Assembly: GCA_021789565.1 (NCBI GenBank)
Contig: JAJYJL010000603.1
Coordinates: 1 to 5,834 of the forward strand
Origin: Acidobacteriota bacterium
Lineage (GTDB): Bacteria > Acidobacteriota > Terriglobia > UBA7540
DNA length: 5,834 nt
Direction of reading: 5' to 3'
Under the pieces are notes generated by a model. It was not told the DNA's origin, searched no databases, and saw nothing but the letters and a program-made list of their open reading frames with translations. Shown here one piece after another: positions 1 through 5,572 of the stretch. The translations under genes and the position numbers were made by a program. Numbering within the stretch: the stretch's first letter is position 1; each line of letters begins with the position of its first letter.

Positions 1-1
1 T

Positions 2-556
2 TCCGATCTGGCGAACCGCGCGCGGAAGGGCATCATCTACACCTTTTGGCACCGCGAAATCTTTTCGGCGTGCTGGTTCTGGCGGCGGCGCGGCATTGTG
101 GTGATGACCAGCCAGAATTTTGACGGCGAGTATATCGCGCGCATCATCCAGAAGCATGGGTATGGTGCTTCGCGCGGATCGAGCAGCCGCGGCGCCGGGC
201 GCTCACTGGCAGAGATGGCGCGCTGTCTGCGCTCGGGCCGCGACGCGGCGTTCACCATCGACGGGCCGCGCGGTCCGAGGTTCGTGGCCAAACGCGGGTC
301 GGTGATCCTGTCACGCTCGACGGGTGCGGCCATCCTCTGTTTTCATATCGCCCTCAGGAAGGCATATGTCTTCAGCAAGACCTGGGACCAGACCCAGTTC
401 CCGCATCCTTTCAGTCGCGCCGCCATTTTTATCGCCCCGCCGATTGTGGTGCCCGATGTCGCTACGGAAGAAGAACAGAACTGCAAGCAGGAAGAAGTGC
501 AGAAGGCGCTGGAGGATTTGCGCCGGCGCGGCGCGGCGTGGGTAGCGTCATGTTAA
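2..556 (+). CDS. DUF374 / LpxL-like lysophospholipid acyltransferase family protein, 5' truncated
   Basis: This frame is open from the left edge to a TAA stop and gives the C-terminal 184 residues; the start lies outside the window. The fragment has the ordered motifs of the DUF374 branch of membrane acyltransferases: WHRE at fragment residues 16-19 (the catalytic-His block), SQNFDGE at 37-43, RGSSSRGAGRSL at 58-69, TIDGPRGPR at 85-93, and KTWDQTQFPHPFSR at 126-139. Family members are usually a little over 200 residues, so probably only some tens of residues are missing, including the N-terminal membrane anchor. By family knowledge, such enzymes transfer an acyl chain to a lipid A or lysophospholipid acceptor at the inner membrane; the exact acceptor cannot be told from sequence. 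An ATG at 98 is internal, because the conserved WHRE block lies upstream of it. The next gene converges from the other strand after 13 bp, which leaves no room for a separate terminator. Confidence 0.9.
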   Translation, partial: SDLANRARKGIIYTFWHREIFSACWFWRRRGIVVMTSQNFDGEYIARIIQKHGYGASRGSSSRGAGRSLAEMARCLRSGRDAAFTIDGPRGPRFVAKRGSVILSRSTGAAILCFHIALRKAYVFSKTWDQTQFPHPFSRAAIFIAPPIVVPDVATEEEQNCKQEEVQKALEDLRRRGAAWVASC

Positions 557-569
557 CTAACCACAGGAT

Positions 570-1226
570 TCATCTCGCGGTGTAGGCCAGCGACTCTGCG
601 ACCTTGATAAGTTCCGAGCGGCCCACCCCTCCTTGTTTGCTGCCGCGAATTCCGACCACGAAGCGGTCAAGAGGAAAGACCAGGGCGTTGAAGTCGCTGG
701 CTTCCCGGCGGGATCCCTGCTCGCCGGCGAGCGGATTGGTCCATGGCTGGAGATCTGTTCCGACGCTTTTGAAGTACTGTGCCTGCACGGTTCTGTTACC
801 AATGCGAAGCGAAAGCGACTCGGGCGTGCGGCCCGTCGTCCCCGAAAAAGGTCGGTGCGTCCTGGGCGAGACGAAAACGTTAAGAGAGCAGTTAATTTTT
901 CTTTCCCAACAGCCTGGGTCCCTGTACTGGACCTCAACGTAAGACTTCCCTGTCCGGGGGGCGGCGGCCGGGATCTTGTAAATCCTCCACAACTCGTACC
1001 CGGCGGGAAGGTATTGCGGAGTTGGAATCACCTCGTTCACCGTAGCGGGGAAGTCAGGAGGCATAAAAGCATGGGTTGGAATTCGAATTTCCCCCTGCGC
1101 CCACAATGTGACCGCGTTTGCTGCTATGGCTAGAACTGCCATAACGAGGCTGTAGACCAGCCTTCGCCGCTCCGGGCAAACGGAGGCGAACGGTTTCAAA
1201 TTTATGATGGATTGCCTTGCGCCCAT
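570..1226 (-). CDS. Exported protein of unknown function, DUF4367-like
   Basis: This encodes 218 residues. The N-terminus has a long basic n-region (ERRR at 19-22) followed by a hydrophobic stretch at about 24-42 ending in TLWA-Q. This reads as a signal peptide with cleavage near A43, or as a single membrane anchor. The rest is soluble and looks like a beta-rich domain. It includes TPQYLPAGYELWRIYKIP (about 69-86), SYVEVQYRDPG, a Cys pair in CWERKINC that could form a disulfide after export, and a C-terminal ELIKVAESLAYTAR. The 'LPaGY' opening and the '(I/V)AESL' ending resemble DUF4367-type domains, but this is a weak pattern match. The ATG is supported by an AAGGAGGT ribosome binding site 9 nt upstream. 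The gene is transcribed away from the CBM9-like gene and converges on the acyltransferase gene. Function and partners are unknown; anti-sigma or envelope sensor roles are known for some DUF4367 proteins, but nothing here proves that. Confidence 0.8.
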   Translation of the reverse strand: MGARQSIINLKPFASVCPERRRLVYSLVMAVLAIAANAVTLWAQGEIRIPTHAFMPPDFPATVNEVIPTPQYLPAGYELWRIYKIPAAAPRTGKSYVEVQYRDPGCWERKINCSLNVFVSPRTHRPFSGTTGRTPESLSLRIGNRTVQAQYFKSVGTDLQPWTNPLAGEQGSRREASDFNALVFPLDRFVVGIRGSKQGGVGRSELIKVAESLAYTAR

Positions 1227-1235
1227 ACGAGGGAT

Positions 1236-1243
1236 ACCTCCTT
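1236..1243 (-). promoter_or_regulatory. Ribosome binding site of the exported DUF4367-like protein
   Basis: On the minus strand this reads AAGGAGGT, nearly the full anti-16S complement, with 9 nt to the ATG at 1226. It fixes the start of the gene at 570-1226. Confidence 0.8.
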
Positions 1244-1290
1244 CGAAAATTGGACGTACCCGCGGTCGAAGATAATGAGCTCTGAAAACC

Positions 1291-1320
1291 TTTTTACCTC
1301 CGACCGAGTGCTGCTGTAAA
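1291..1320 (-). promoter_or_regulatory. Weak candidate sigma-70 promoter for the exported DUF4367-like gene
   Basis: On the minus strand TTTACA (plus 1315-1320) matches the -35 consensus in 5 of 6 bases. It is followed after 18 nt by TAAAAA (plus 1291-1296), which matches the -10 consensus in 4 of 6. Transcription would begin near 1284, giving a leader of about 58 nt before the ATG at 1226. Placement just upstream of a well-supported start favours it. The -10 lacks the final T of the consensus, so it remains a candidate only. Confidence 0.3.
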
Positions 1321-1353
1321 GTGAAAAGCTCCGACAGCGGCTTTGGAGAACTC

Positions 1354-1376
1354 CCGGGCAGGAAATGCCTGTCCGG
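1354..1376 (+). other. Stable stem-loop upstream of the CBM9-like gene
   Basis: A 9-bp stem CCGGGCAGG / CCTGTCCGG with one G-U wobble encloses the 5-nt loop AAATG. The wobble would be a C-A mismatch on the other strand, so the RNA structure is better if transcribed rightwards, into the CBM9-like gene. No T-run follows, so it is not a standard intrinsic terminator. It lies 78 nt upstream of the ATG at 1455 and does not cover the ribosome binding site. It could be a leader structure, an RNA stabiliser or an operator-like dyad; the sequence alone does not decide. Confidence 0.45.
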
Positions 1377-1438
1377 CGATCAAGGCCGTACTTAAGAATG
1401 CGAACAAAGAGAGCCGTGGAGGAATTCTGAATCTGCCG

Positions 1439-1445
1439 AAGGAGG
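1439..1445 (+). promoter_or_regulatory. Ribosome binding site of the CBM9-like gene
   Basis: AAGGAGG ends 9 nt before the ATG at 1455. An in-frame TGA at 1428-1430 lies just upstream, so this site and the ATG set the protein's true N-terminus and exclude an upstream signal-peptide extension. Confidence 0.85.
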
Positions 1446-1454
1446 AAGACGGGG

Positions 1455-2276
1455 ATGGGGAATGAATCAGGCGAAAAGCTGGCGCATTACACGGCATACC
1501 GCGCTGCGGGGCCGATCACCGTGGACGGCAGGCTGGACGAGCCGTCATGGGCGATGGCGCCACAGTCGAGCGCTTTTGTCGACATTGTGACGGGCGAGCC
1601 GGCGTGGTTTGACACTCGCGTTGCGATCCTTTGGGATGACGAGAACCTCTATTTCGGTTTCCGGGCTGAAGAGCCGGACGTCCGGGCCACCCTCACCGAG
1701 CGCGACTCAAAGATTTACGAAGACAACGACGTTGAAGTATTCATCGCCGGCGAGGATGCTTACTACGAGTTTGAGATCAACGCGCTCAACACGATTTATG
1801 AAGTTTTCTGGATCTGGAAAGACCAGATGGCGCCGGGCGGGAAGTTCCACGGCAATCCGGAATGGGACCCGGCGCGGCACAAGATGATGGAAATTGACGG
1901 CATCGGCGGGCACATTCATCCGCGCGGCTGGCGTTTCGGTTATCTCGATTGGGATTATCCGGGACTGAAGCACGCCGTGCATGTGGATGGCACTCTGAAC
2001 AAACGCGATGACGTGGACAAGGGCTGGACGGTGGAACTGGCGTTCCCGTGGAAAGGGCTTGAACTGCTGGCCGACGGCCGCTCACTGCCGCCGAAGGACG
2101 GCGACGTCTGGCGCATCGACTGCTCGCGCTTCCAGCAGGTGAACAAGGATGGCAAGAGGTTGGAAGTGAGCCCCGGCTGGACCTGGAACAGGCACGGGTT
2201 CTACGATTCGCATATCCCTGAAGTTTTCAGCTACGTGCACTTTTCAGACAAGGTGGTGGCGGAAGGGCTGAAGTGA
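1455..2276 (+). CDS. Carbohydrate-binding family 9-like (CBM9-like, DOMON-type) protein
   Basis: The 273-residue product looks like a single CBM9-like beta-sandwich. The diagnostic opening is ITVDGRLDEPSWAMAP (21-36), followed by DTRVAILWDDENLYFGFRAEEPD (53-75), IYEDNDVEVFI (88-98), YYEFEINALNTIYEVFW (103-119), GWTVELAFPWKGL (190-202) and WRIDCSRFQQV (219-229). Proteins of this stand-alone type are related to the sugar-binding module of xylanases and are often listed as carbohydrate-binding family 9-like; an enzymatic role has not been shown for most. Many aromatic residues (for example W60, W119, W121, W166 and W242) could stack on sugars, but which do so is not visible. The N-terminus (MGNESGEKLAHYTAYRA) has no signal peptide. 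An in-frame TGA at 1428-1430 rules out a longer export form, so the protein appears cytoplasmic or exported by another route. Its 3' end overlaps the convergent membrane-protein gene by 33 bp. Confidence 0.88.
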   Translation: MGNESGEKLAHYTAYRAAGPITVDGRLDEPSWAMAPQSSAFVDIVTGEPAWFDTRVAILWDDENLYFGFRAEEPDVRATLTERDSKIYEDNDVEVFIAGEDAYYEFEINALNTIYEVFWIWKDQMAPGGKFHGNPEWDPARHKMMEIDGIGGHIHPRGWRFGYLDWDYPGLKHAVHVDGTLNKRDDVDKGWTVELAFPWKGLELLADGRSLPPKDGDVWRIDCSRFQQVNKDGKRLEVSPGWTWNRHGFYDSHIPEVFSYVHFSDKVVAEGLK

Positions 2277-2699
2277 CAGCGACAGCCAAATTGCAGGTTC
2301 TCTGCGAGGCAAAAGAAATCCCATCTCGTCTCCCTGCGTTGGCTTCTTCCAGCAGTCCAGAATCAGGACCAGCAGCGGGCAGAAGATCAGCGCGGTCAGG
2401 AAGCCCGAGGCCATCATGCGGTAAATCCGAGGGGCCTTCAAACCTACTTTGAAAAGCAGGGCCTCATCCGGCGTGTTCAGTTGGTTGATTCCAAAGTAGA
2501 GGACGAAGAGGGTTCCTGAGAGGTTCCATCCGTGCTCGTAAGAGCTTGCGGCGACACGCCCGAACGCCAGAACTACGAGGAGGCCTGGGACGACGAAGAG
2601 GCCGAGTGCAGGGCTCCTGGGGCGGCTCCAAAAGACCTGCAAGGCCAAAAGCACCAGAGTGGCGCAGGCAATACGCAGAGTCAGACCGAACGCCTTCAT
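2244..2699 (-). CDS. Small integral membrane protein of unknown function
   Basis: I do not recognise this 151-residue protein. It has clear hydrophobic segments at about 5-24, 30-51 and 96-116, and a shorter semi-hydrophobic one at 61-73 (SGTLFVLYFGINQ), suggesting three or four transmembrane helices. Between the last two lies NTPDEALLFKVGLKAPRIYR, with acidic and basic residues that would sit at the membrane surface. The tail after 117 is hydrophilic to mixed and may be cytoplasmic. The ATG at 2699 is the only usual start codon after the in-frame TAG at 2751-2753. Its ribosome binding site is weak: TGTGAG, 9 nt upstream. It lies 71 bp after the DUF1080 gene on the same strand, so co-transcription is plausible. 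The last 33 bp run into the 3' end of the CBM9-like gene. Overlapping reading frames on both strands lack membrane or family signatures, so this frame is the best choice. Confidence 0.65.
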   Translation of the reverse strand: MKAFGLTLRIACATLVLLALQVFWSRPRSPALGLFVVPGLLVVLAFGRVAASSYEHGWNLSGTLFVLYFGINQLNTPDEALLFKVGLKAPRIYRMMASGFLTALIFCPLLVLILDCWKKPTQGDEMGFLLPRREPAIWLSLSLQPFRHHLV

Positions 2700-2724
2700 C
2701 GGATTGCACTCACAGAAGGTGTCA

Positions 2725-2749
2725 GAGGCCTGCCGCGCGGGCCGGCCTC
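2725..2749 (-). other. GC-rich stem-loop between the DUF1080 gene and the membrane-protein gene
   Basis: GAGGCC (2725-2730) pairs with GGCCTC (2744-2749). After a 1x1 mismatch, GCC (2732-2734) pairs with GGC (2740-2742) around a 5-nt loop. It sits in the 71-bp gap, 21 nt after the DUF1080 stop and 25 nt before the next start. No T-run follows on the minus strand, so it is not a textbook terminator. It could slow polymerase, protect the 3' end of the DUF1080 message or lower expression of the second gene. Confidence 0.4.
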
Positions 2750-2770
2750 CCTAAAACCGGATAGCCTATT

Positions 2771-3607
2771 TTATGACACCGGCTTGATTTCACGAATCCA
2801 AATGTTGCGATAGCGCACAGGGTCGTGATGATCCTGGAGAATGAGCGGGCCGGTGCTTCCTACGTCCGGCCTGTAATGCGGGAAGATGCGGTGCCCGGTA
2901 GAGCCCCAAATCTCTGTGTGATTCTGCACCAGCACGCCGTTCTGGAACACGGTGACGTACGCCGGCAGATGGACTTCGCCACCTTCCCAGATGGCCGGCG
3001 TGAAGGCGATGTCGTAGGTCTGCCATTCTCCGGGCGGCCTGCAGGCGTTGACCAGCGGAGGATGCTGGCCGTAAACGGCGCCGGCCTGGCCATCGGCATA
3101 GGTGAGGTTGTGGTAACTGTCGAGCACCTGAATCTCGTACTGGCCCTGCAGGAAGACGCCGCTGTTGCCGCGACCCTGGCTGTTGCTATGCGGAGGAGTG
3201 GGTTCGCTCCACTCGAGGTGTAGCTGGATGGGGCCGAACTTCTCCTTTGTCTCAATGACACCCGTGCCCGGAACCACTTGGACGTAACCGTTTTCAACTT
3301 TCCATCCGGCAGGCCCGCCTTTCGCGGACTGCCACTTCGAAAGGTCCTTACCGTCAAACAGGATGATGGCGTCTGAAGGCGGTTTGCCGGGAGTCTGCTG
3401 GGTGCTGAAGGTACCTGGAGTAATGACAGGCGGCCTCGGACGCATGCCGTCATGCACATGCCACTTACCGCCCGGCAGCATGGGCGTGTCCTCATAACCA
3501 ATCGGTTCCTTGTGTTGCTGGCTGTTGGCGCGAACCTGGAAGCCAACCAGCACGGCAACCGCCAGGGTGGCAAAAAACGCGTATAGAACCATGGAACTCT
3601 TTTTCAT
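2771..3607 (-). CDS. Secreted DUF1080 (3-keto-disaccharide hydrolase-type) domain protein
   Basis: This encodes 278 residues. MKKSSMVLYAFFATLAVAVLVGFQVRANSQ is a typical Sec signal peptide (basic start, hydrophobic core about 6-23, likely cleavage after VRA at residue 27). A linker with PGGKWHVHDGMRPRPPVITPG follows (45-65). The DUF1080 (PF06439) concanavalin-like sandwich spans about 80-275. It shows IILFDGKDLSKWQ (81-93), WKVENGYVQVVPGTGVIETKEKFG (102-125), LHLEW (129-133), GRGNSGVFLQGQYEIQVLDSY (145-165), PPGEWQTYDIAF (191-202) and GPLILQDHHDPVRYRNIWIREI (253-274). The family name comes from members shown to hydrolyse 3-keto-glycosides. Close homologues are often uncharacterised, so the reaction is inferred. 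The product probably acts in the periplasm or outside the cell on sugar derivatives. The start has a good AAAGGAG site at 9 nt spacing. The membrane-protein gene follows 71 bp downstream; the CBM9-like gene nearby is on the opposite strand. Confidence 0.92.
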   Translation of the reverse strand: MKKSSMVLYAFFATLAVAVLVGFQVRANSQQHKEPIGYEDTPMLPGGKWHVHDGMRPRPPVITPGTFSTQQTPGKPPSDAIILFDGKDLSKWQSAKGGPAGWKVENGYVQVVPGTGVIETKEKFGPIQLHLEWSEPTPPHSNSQGRGNSGVFLQGQYEIQVLDSYHNLTYADGQAGAVYGQHPPLVNACRPPGEWQTYDIAFTPAIWEGGEVHLPAYVTVFQNGVLVQNHTEIWGSTGHRIFPHYRPDVGSTGPLILQDHHDPVRYRNIWIREIKPVS

Positions 3608-3616
3608 CGCTGAGCG

Positions 3617-3623
3617 CTCCTTT
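3617..3623 (-). promoter_or_regulatory. Ribosome binding site of the DUF1080 gene
   Basis: On the minus strand this is AAAGGAG, 9 nt before the ATG at 3607. The rest of the 111-bp gap up to 3718 holds an A/T-rich patch (about 3635-3660) that could contain a promoter. I found no -35/-10 pair good enough to place one. Confidence 0.8.
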
Positions 3624-3695
3624 GGATGCAGGTCATAAAATTTGAGCGAGGTATTTTTATCACGATTGGGGAAGAAAATCAGGTGGTTGTTTAAG

Positions 3696-3712
3696 CCGCC
3701 AGCGGGAGGCGG
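3696..3712 (-). terminator. Weak candidate hairpin after coaE
   Basis: CCGCC (3696-3700) and GGCGG (3708-3712) form a 5-bp all-GC stem with a 7-nt loop, starting 6 nt after the coaE stop codon on the minus strand. It is followed by CTTAAAC rather than a T-run. The position suits the end of a folD-coaE transcript, but the structure is short and lacks the U tract, so termination here is doubtful. Confidence 0.22.
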
Positions 3713-3718
3713 ACCTTC

Positions 3719-4342
3719 CTATTCGCTGCGAACCAGTTGTCGCAGAGCAGGATAAAGGGCTCCAACCTGGCCGCTGGTTTCTTCCAGAGTGCCGGAGCAG
3801 TCGATCACAAAATCGGCGCGCCGGCGCTTTTCATCGGCAGGCATCTGGCTGGCAATTCGCCGGGCGGCTTCCTGACGGCTGAGGCCGGCTTTTGCCATCA
3901 GCCGCTCGACCTGTTGTTCGGGCCGGCACCAGGCGACAATCGTTTTCACAAATCGCCCGGGAATTCCAGTCTCGAAAATCAATGCCGCGTCGACAATAAC
4001 CACAGCTACGGGATTTTCGGCGCAATGCATCGCAGCCACTTGTCCGATTCGTTCAATGATACGCGGATGGACAATGCTGTTGAGTTTCTGCAACTTTGCT
4101 GGGTCGGCGAACACCAGAGGGCCGAGCTTTTTTCGGTCGATCCTGCCGGCGGAGTCGAGAATCCCATGTCCGAATGCGGACACGAGTTCCGGGAAAGCAG
4201 TCGAGGACGGGAGCAGCATCTCGTGGCCGATCTTGTCGGCATCGATAATGTATGCGCCAAGTTCGCGCAGCATCCCGGCGACGGTGCTCTTGCCGCAGGC
4301 GATGCCGCCGGTCAGTCCAAAATAACGCGCAGAAACGGTCAT
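3719..4342 (-). CDS. coaE: Dephospho-CoA kinase
   Basis: This enzyme carries out the last step of coenzyme A synthesis, phosphorylating the 3'-OH of dephospho-CoA with ATP in the cytoplasm. From the start chosen here it is 207 residues, the usual family length. It has the P-loop GLTGGIACGKST (9-20), IIDADKIGHE (32-41) with the substrate-side aspartates, GRIDRKKLGPLVFADP (66-81), the HPRI motif (92-95), VDAALIFETG (117-126), and the lid and C-terminal block RIASQMPADEKRRRADFVID (162-181). The ATG at 4342 gives MTVSARYFGLTGG, matching the family N-terminus. An in-frame ATG at 4399 would add 19 residues with no family counterpart. Neither has a clear ribosome binding site, so translation may depend on folD, which ends 79 bp upstream (22 bp for the longer form). 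One oddity is that the residue after ADFVID is Cys, where many homologues have Asn. Confidence 0.95.
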   Translation of the reverse strand: MTVSARYFGLTGGIACGKSTVAGMLRELGAYIIDADKIGHEMLLPSSTAFPELVSAFGHGILDSAGRIDRKKLGPLVFADPAKLQKLNSIVHPRIIERIGQVAAMHCAENPVAVVIVDAALIFETGIPGRFVKTIVAWCRPEQQVERLMAKAGLSRQEAARRIASQMPADEKRRRADFVIDCSGTLEETSGQVGALYPALRQLVRSE

Positions 4343-4421
4343 AGGTTTGAGGTGAACGGAGCCGCGGAAAACAGGTGATGCAGCGCGTTGCAGCCGCATC
4401 CCAATCCAACCGCCGGCGCGG

Positions 4422-5360
4422 CTACGCCTTTACGGCGGCCCGCGTCCCCCGGCGGAGCTTGGCGGCCTTGACGGTGTTGGACATCAGCATGGCGATGGTG
4501 AGCGGGCCAACACCACCCGGGACTGGCGTAAAGGCGCCCGCCTTCTCAAGGGCGTCTTCCGGTTGAACGTCGCCGACCAAAACCGAGCCTTTGGCCTTAA
4601 GTTTTTCCAGCGGCCCTGTTGGATCATGATAAATCTTTCGGATCTCTTCTTCCGTGGTCAGGCGGTTGATGCCGACGTCGATGACCGTGGCTCCAGGCTT
4701 GATGAAGTCACCTGTGACGAATGCGGGCTTGCCCATGGCGGCCACCAGGATGTCGGCCTCGCGCGCCACCCCGGGCAGGTCCCTGGTTCGGGAATGGCAG
4801 ATGGTGACGGTGGCGTGATTGTGGAGCAGCAGCATGGCGACGGGCTTGCCCACAATATCACTGCGCCCGATCACTGCGGCGCGCGCGCCTTTCATGGCAA
4901 TGCCGCTGCGGCGAAGAATCTCAATAATGCCGGCTGGCGTGCAGGGAACCAGCCCGGCGCGGCCACGGACGAGATTCCCGATGCTGACCGGATGGAAACC
5001 GTCAACGTCTTTGGCCGGGTCAATGGCTTCCAGCACCAGCTTGGAATCAACCTGAGGCGGCAGCGGAAGCTGAACGAGGATGCCGTCAATGTCGTCGCGC
5101 GAGTTGAGATCGCGTACCAGTTGCAGCAGGCGTTCGGTGGTGGTGTCTGCCGGCCACTCGATCTTCTCACTGTAGAGGCCCAGCGATTCGCAGGTCTTCA
5201 CTTTGCTGCGGACGTAAATCTGGGAGGCGGGGTCTTCACCCACCAGCACAGCCGCCAGGCCGGGCGTAATGCCGGCGGCCTTCAGCTCGCCGATCTGCTC
5301 GCCGAGTTCTGCCTTGATTTCGTCACGGATTTTTTTGCCATCGAGAATGCGCGCGGCCAC
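4422..5360 (-). CDS. folD: Bifunctional methylenetetrahydrofolate dehydrogenase / methenyltetrahydrofolate cyclohydrolase
   Basis: This cytoplasmic enzyme interconverts 5,10-methylene-, 5,10-methenyl- and 10-formyl-tetrahydrofolate, using NADP(H) in the dehydrogenase step, and supplies one-carbon units for purines and initiator formyl-Met. The 312-residue protein is complete and slightly longer than the usual 280-300. The catalytic block IYVRSKVKTCESLG (48-61) contains Y49 and K53, the expected active-site Tyr and Lys. DGILVQLPLP (92-101) carries the conserved Gln, and DVDGFHP is at 118-124. The nucleotide-binding GRSDIVGKP is at 165-173, and the C-terminal signature PVPGGVGPLTIAML spans 279-292. 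A short insertion, EEEIRKIYHDPTGPLEKLKAKG (about 237-258), accounts for part of the extra length. The start codon is GTG, supported by GGGAGG 8 nt upstream and by the family-like N-terminus ARILDGKKIRDEI. coaE follows on the same strand, suggesting one transcript; fabZ diverges on the other side. Confidence 0.97.
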   Translation of the reverse strand: MAARILDGKKIRDEIKAELGEQIGELKAAGITPGLAAVLVGEDPASQIYVRSKVKTCESLGLYSEKIEWPADTTTERLLQLVRDLNSRDDIDGILVQLPLPPQVDSKLVLEAIDPAKDVDGFHPVSIGNLVRGRAGLVPCTPAGIIEILRRSGIAMKGARAAVIGRSDIVGKPVAMLLLHNHATVTICHSRTRDLPGVAREADILVAAMGKPAFVTGDFIKPGATVIDVGINRLTTEEEIRKIYHDPTGPLEKLKAKGSVLVGDVQPEDALEKAGAFTPVPGGVGPLTIAMLMSNTVKAAKLRRGTRAAVKA

Positions 5361-5368
5361 TTGGGTTG

Positions 5369-5374
5369 CCTCCC
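5369..5374 (-). promoter_or_regulatory. Ribosome binding site deciding the GTG start of folD
   Basis: On the minus strand this is GGGAGG, 8 nt before the GTG at 5360. No ATG gives a better FolD N-terminus, so the site supports the non-ATG start. Upstream of it (5375-5486) I found A/T-rich sequence near 5383-5410 but no clear minus-strand promoter. Confidence 0.7.
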
Positions 5375-5486
5375 TGGGTTGGAATAACCTGACAGTTTAA
5401 CATAACTGGCTGCGGCCGCCCGGCTTGGAGGGATTGAAAACATCACGAGGATGCCGAGGCCATGGGCCAGCGCGCGCCGTGTGGAT

Positions 5487-5515
5487 TTGGAACACGCTAA
5501 CCTTTCGATTATAAT
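5487..5515 (+). promoter_or_regulatory. Sigma-70-type promoter for the fabZ transcript
   Basis: TTGGAA (5487-5492, 4 of 6 to the -35 consensus) is followed by an optimal 17-nt spacer and a perfect -10, TATAAT (5510-5515). Transcription would start near 5522, giving a leader of about 100 nt before the fabZ ATG at 5625. An in-frame ATG at 5514 overlaps the -10 box, so it would not be in this transcript. This argues for the downstream fabZ start. The promoter faces away from folD. Confidence 0.7.
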
Positions 5516-5552
5516 GCTTTTGCGGCACTCGCCGTTTCCTGTTTGTGTGCTT

Positions 5553-5572
5553 CCGGATGGTTGGAAATCCGG
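5553..5572 (+). other. Stem-loop in the predicted fabZ leader
   Basis: CCGGAT (5553-5558) and ATCCGG (5567-5572) form a perfect 6-bp stem around an 8-nt loop (GGTTGGAA). It begins about 30 nt downstream of the predicted transcription start and ends 52 nt before the fabZ ATG. No T-run follows, so it is not a terminator. It may be a leader structure or, as DNA, an inverted-repeat binding site. Confidence 0.35.

Noticed and set aside
633..1133. Plus-strand 166-codon frame opposite the exported DUF4367-like gene
   Set aside because: It has no ribosome binding site or family motif, and the minus-strand frame has a signal peptide and a strong Shine-Dalgarno sequence.
1365..1430. Possible 21-codon leader peptide in frame upstream of the CBM9-like gene
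   Set aside because: Its ATG lies in the hairpin loop with no usable ribosome binding site, and the peptide shows no run of regulatory codons.
1294..1497. Minus-strand 67-codon frame whose product looks a little like a signal peptide (LSLFAFLSTALIAG)
   Set aside because: It starts inside the CBM9-like gene with no ribosome binding site and consists of little more than the hydrophobic stretch. It is better explained as the antisense of the leader and 5' end of that gene.
2860..3573. Minus-strand 237-codon frame within the DUF1080 gene
   Set aside because: It lies in another frame of the same strand as the signal peptide-bearing DUF1080 protein. Its Arg/Ser/Pro-rich composition is typical of a shadow frame.
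3737..4378. Long plus-strand open frame (213 codons) opposite coaE
   Set aside because: It is the antisense of a clear coaE gene; the translation has no family signature and no ribosome binding site. It is open only because of GC-rich codon use.
4780..4800. GGTTCG sequence resembling a tRNA T-loop
   Set aside because: It lies in the folD coding sequence, with no acceptor stem, anticodon arm or D-arm around it.
4563..5387. Plus-strand open frame of 274 codons opposite folD
   Set aside because: FolD on the other strand has every catalytic motif. The antisense product is low-complexity (rich in Gly, Asp and His) without recognisable domains.
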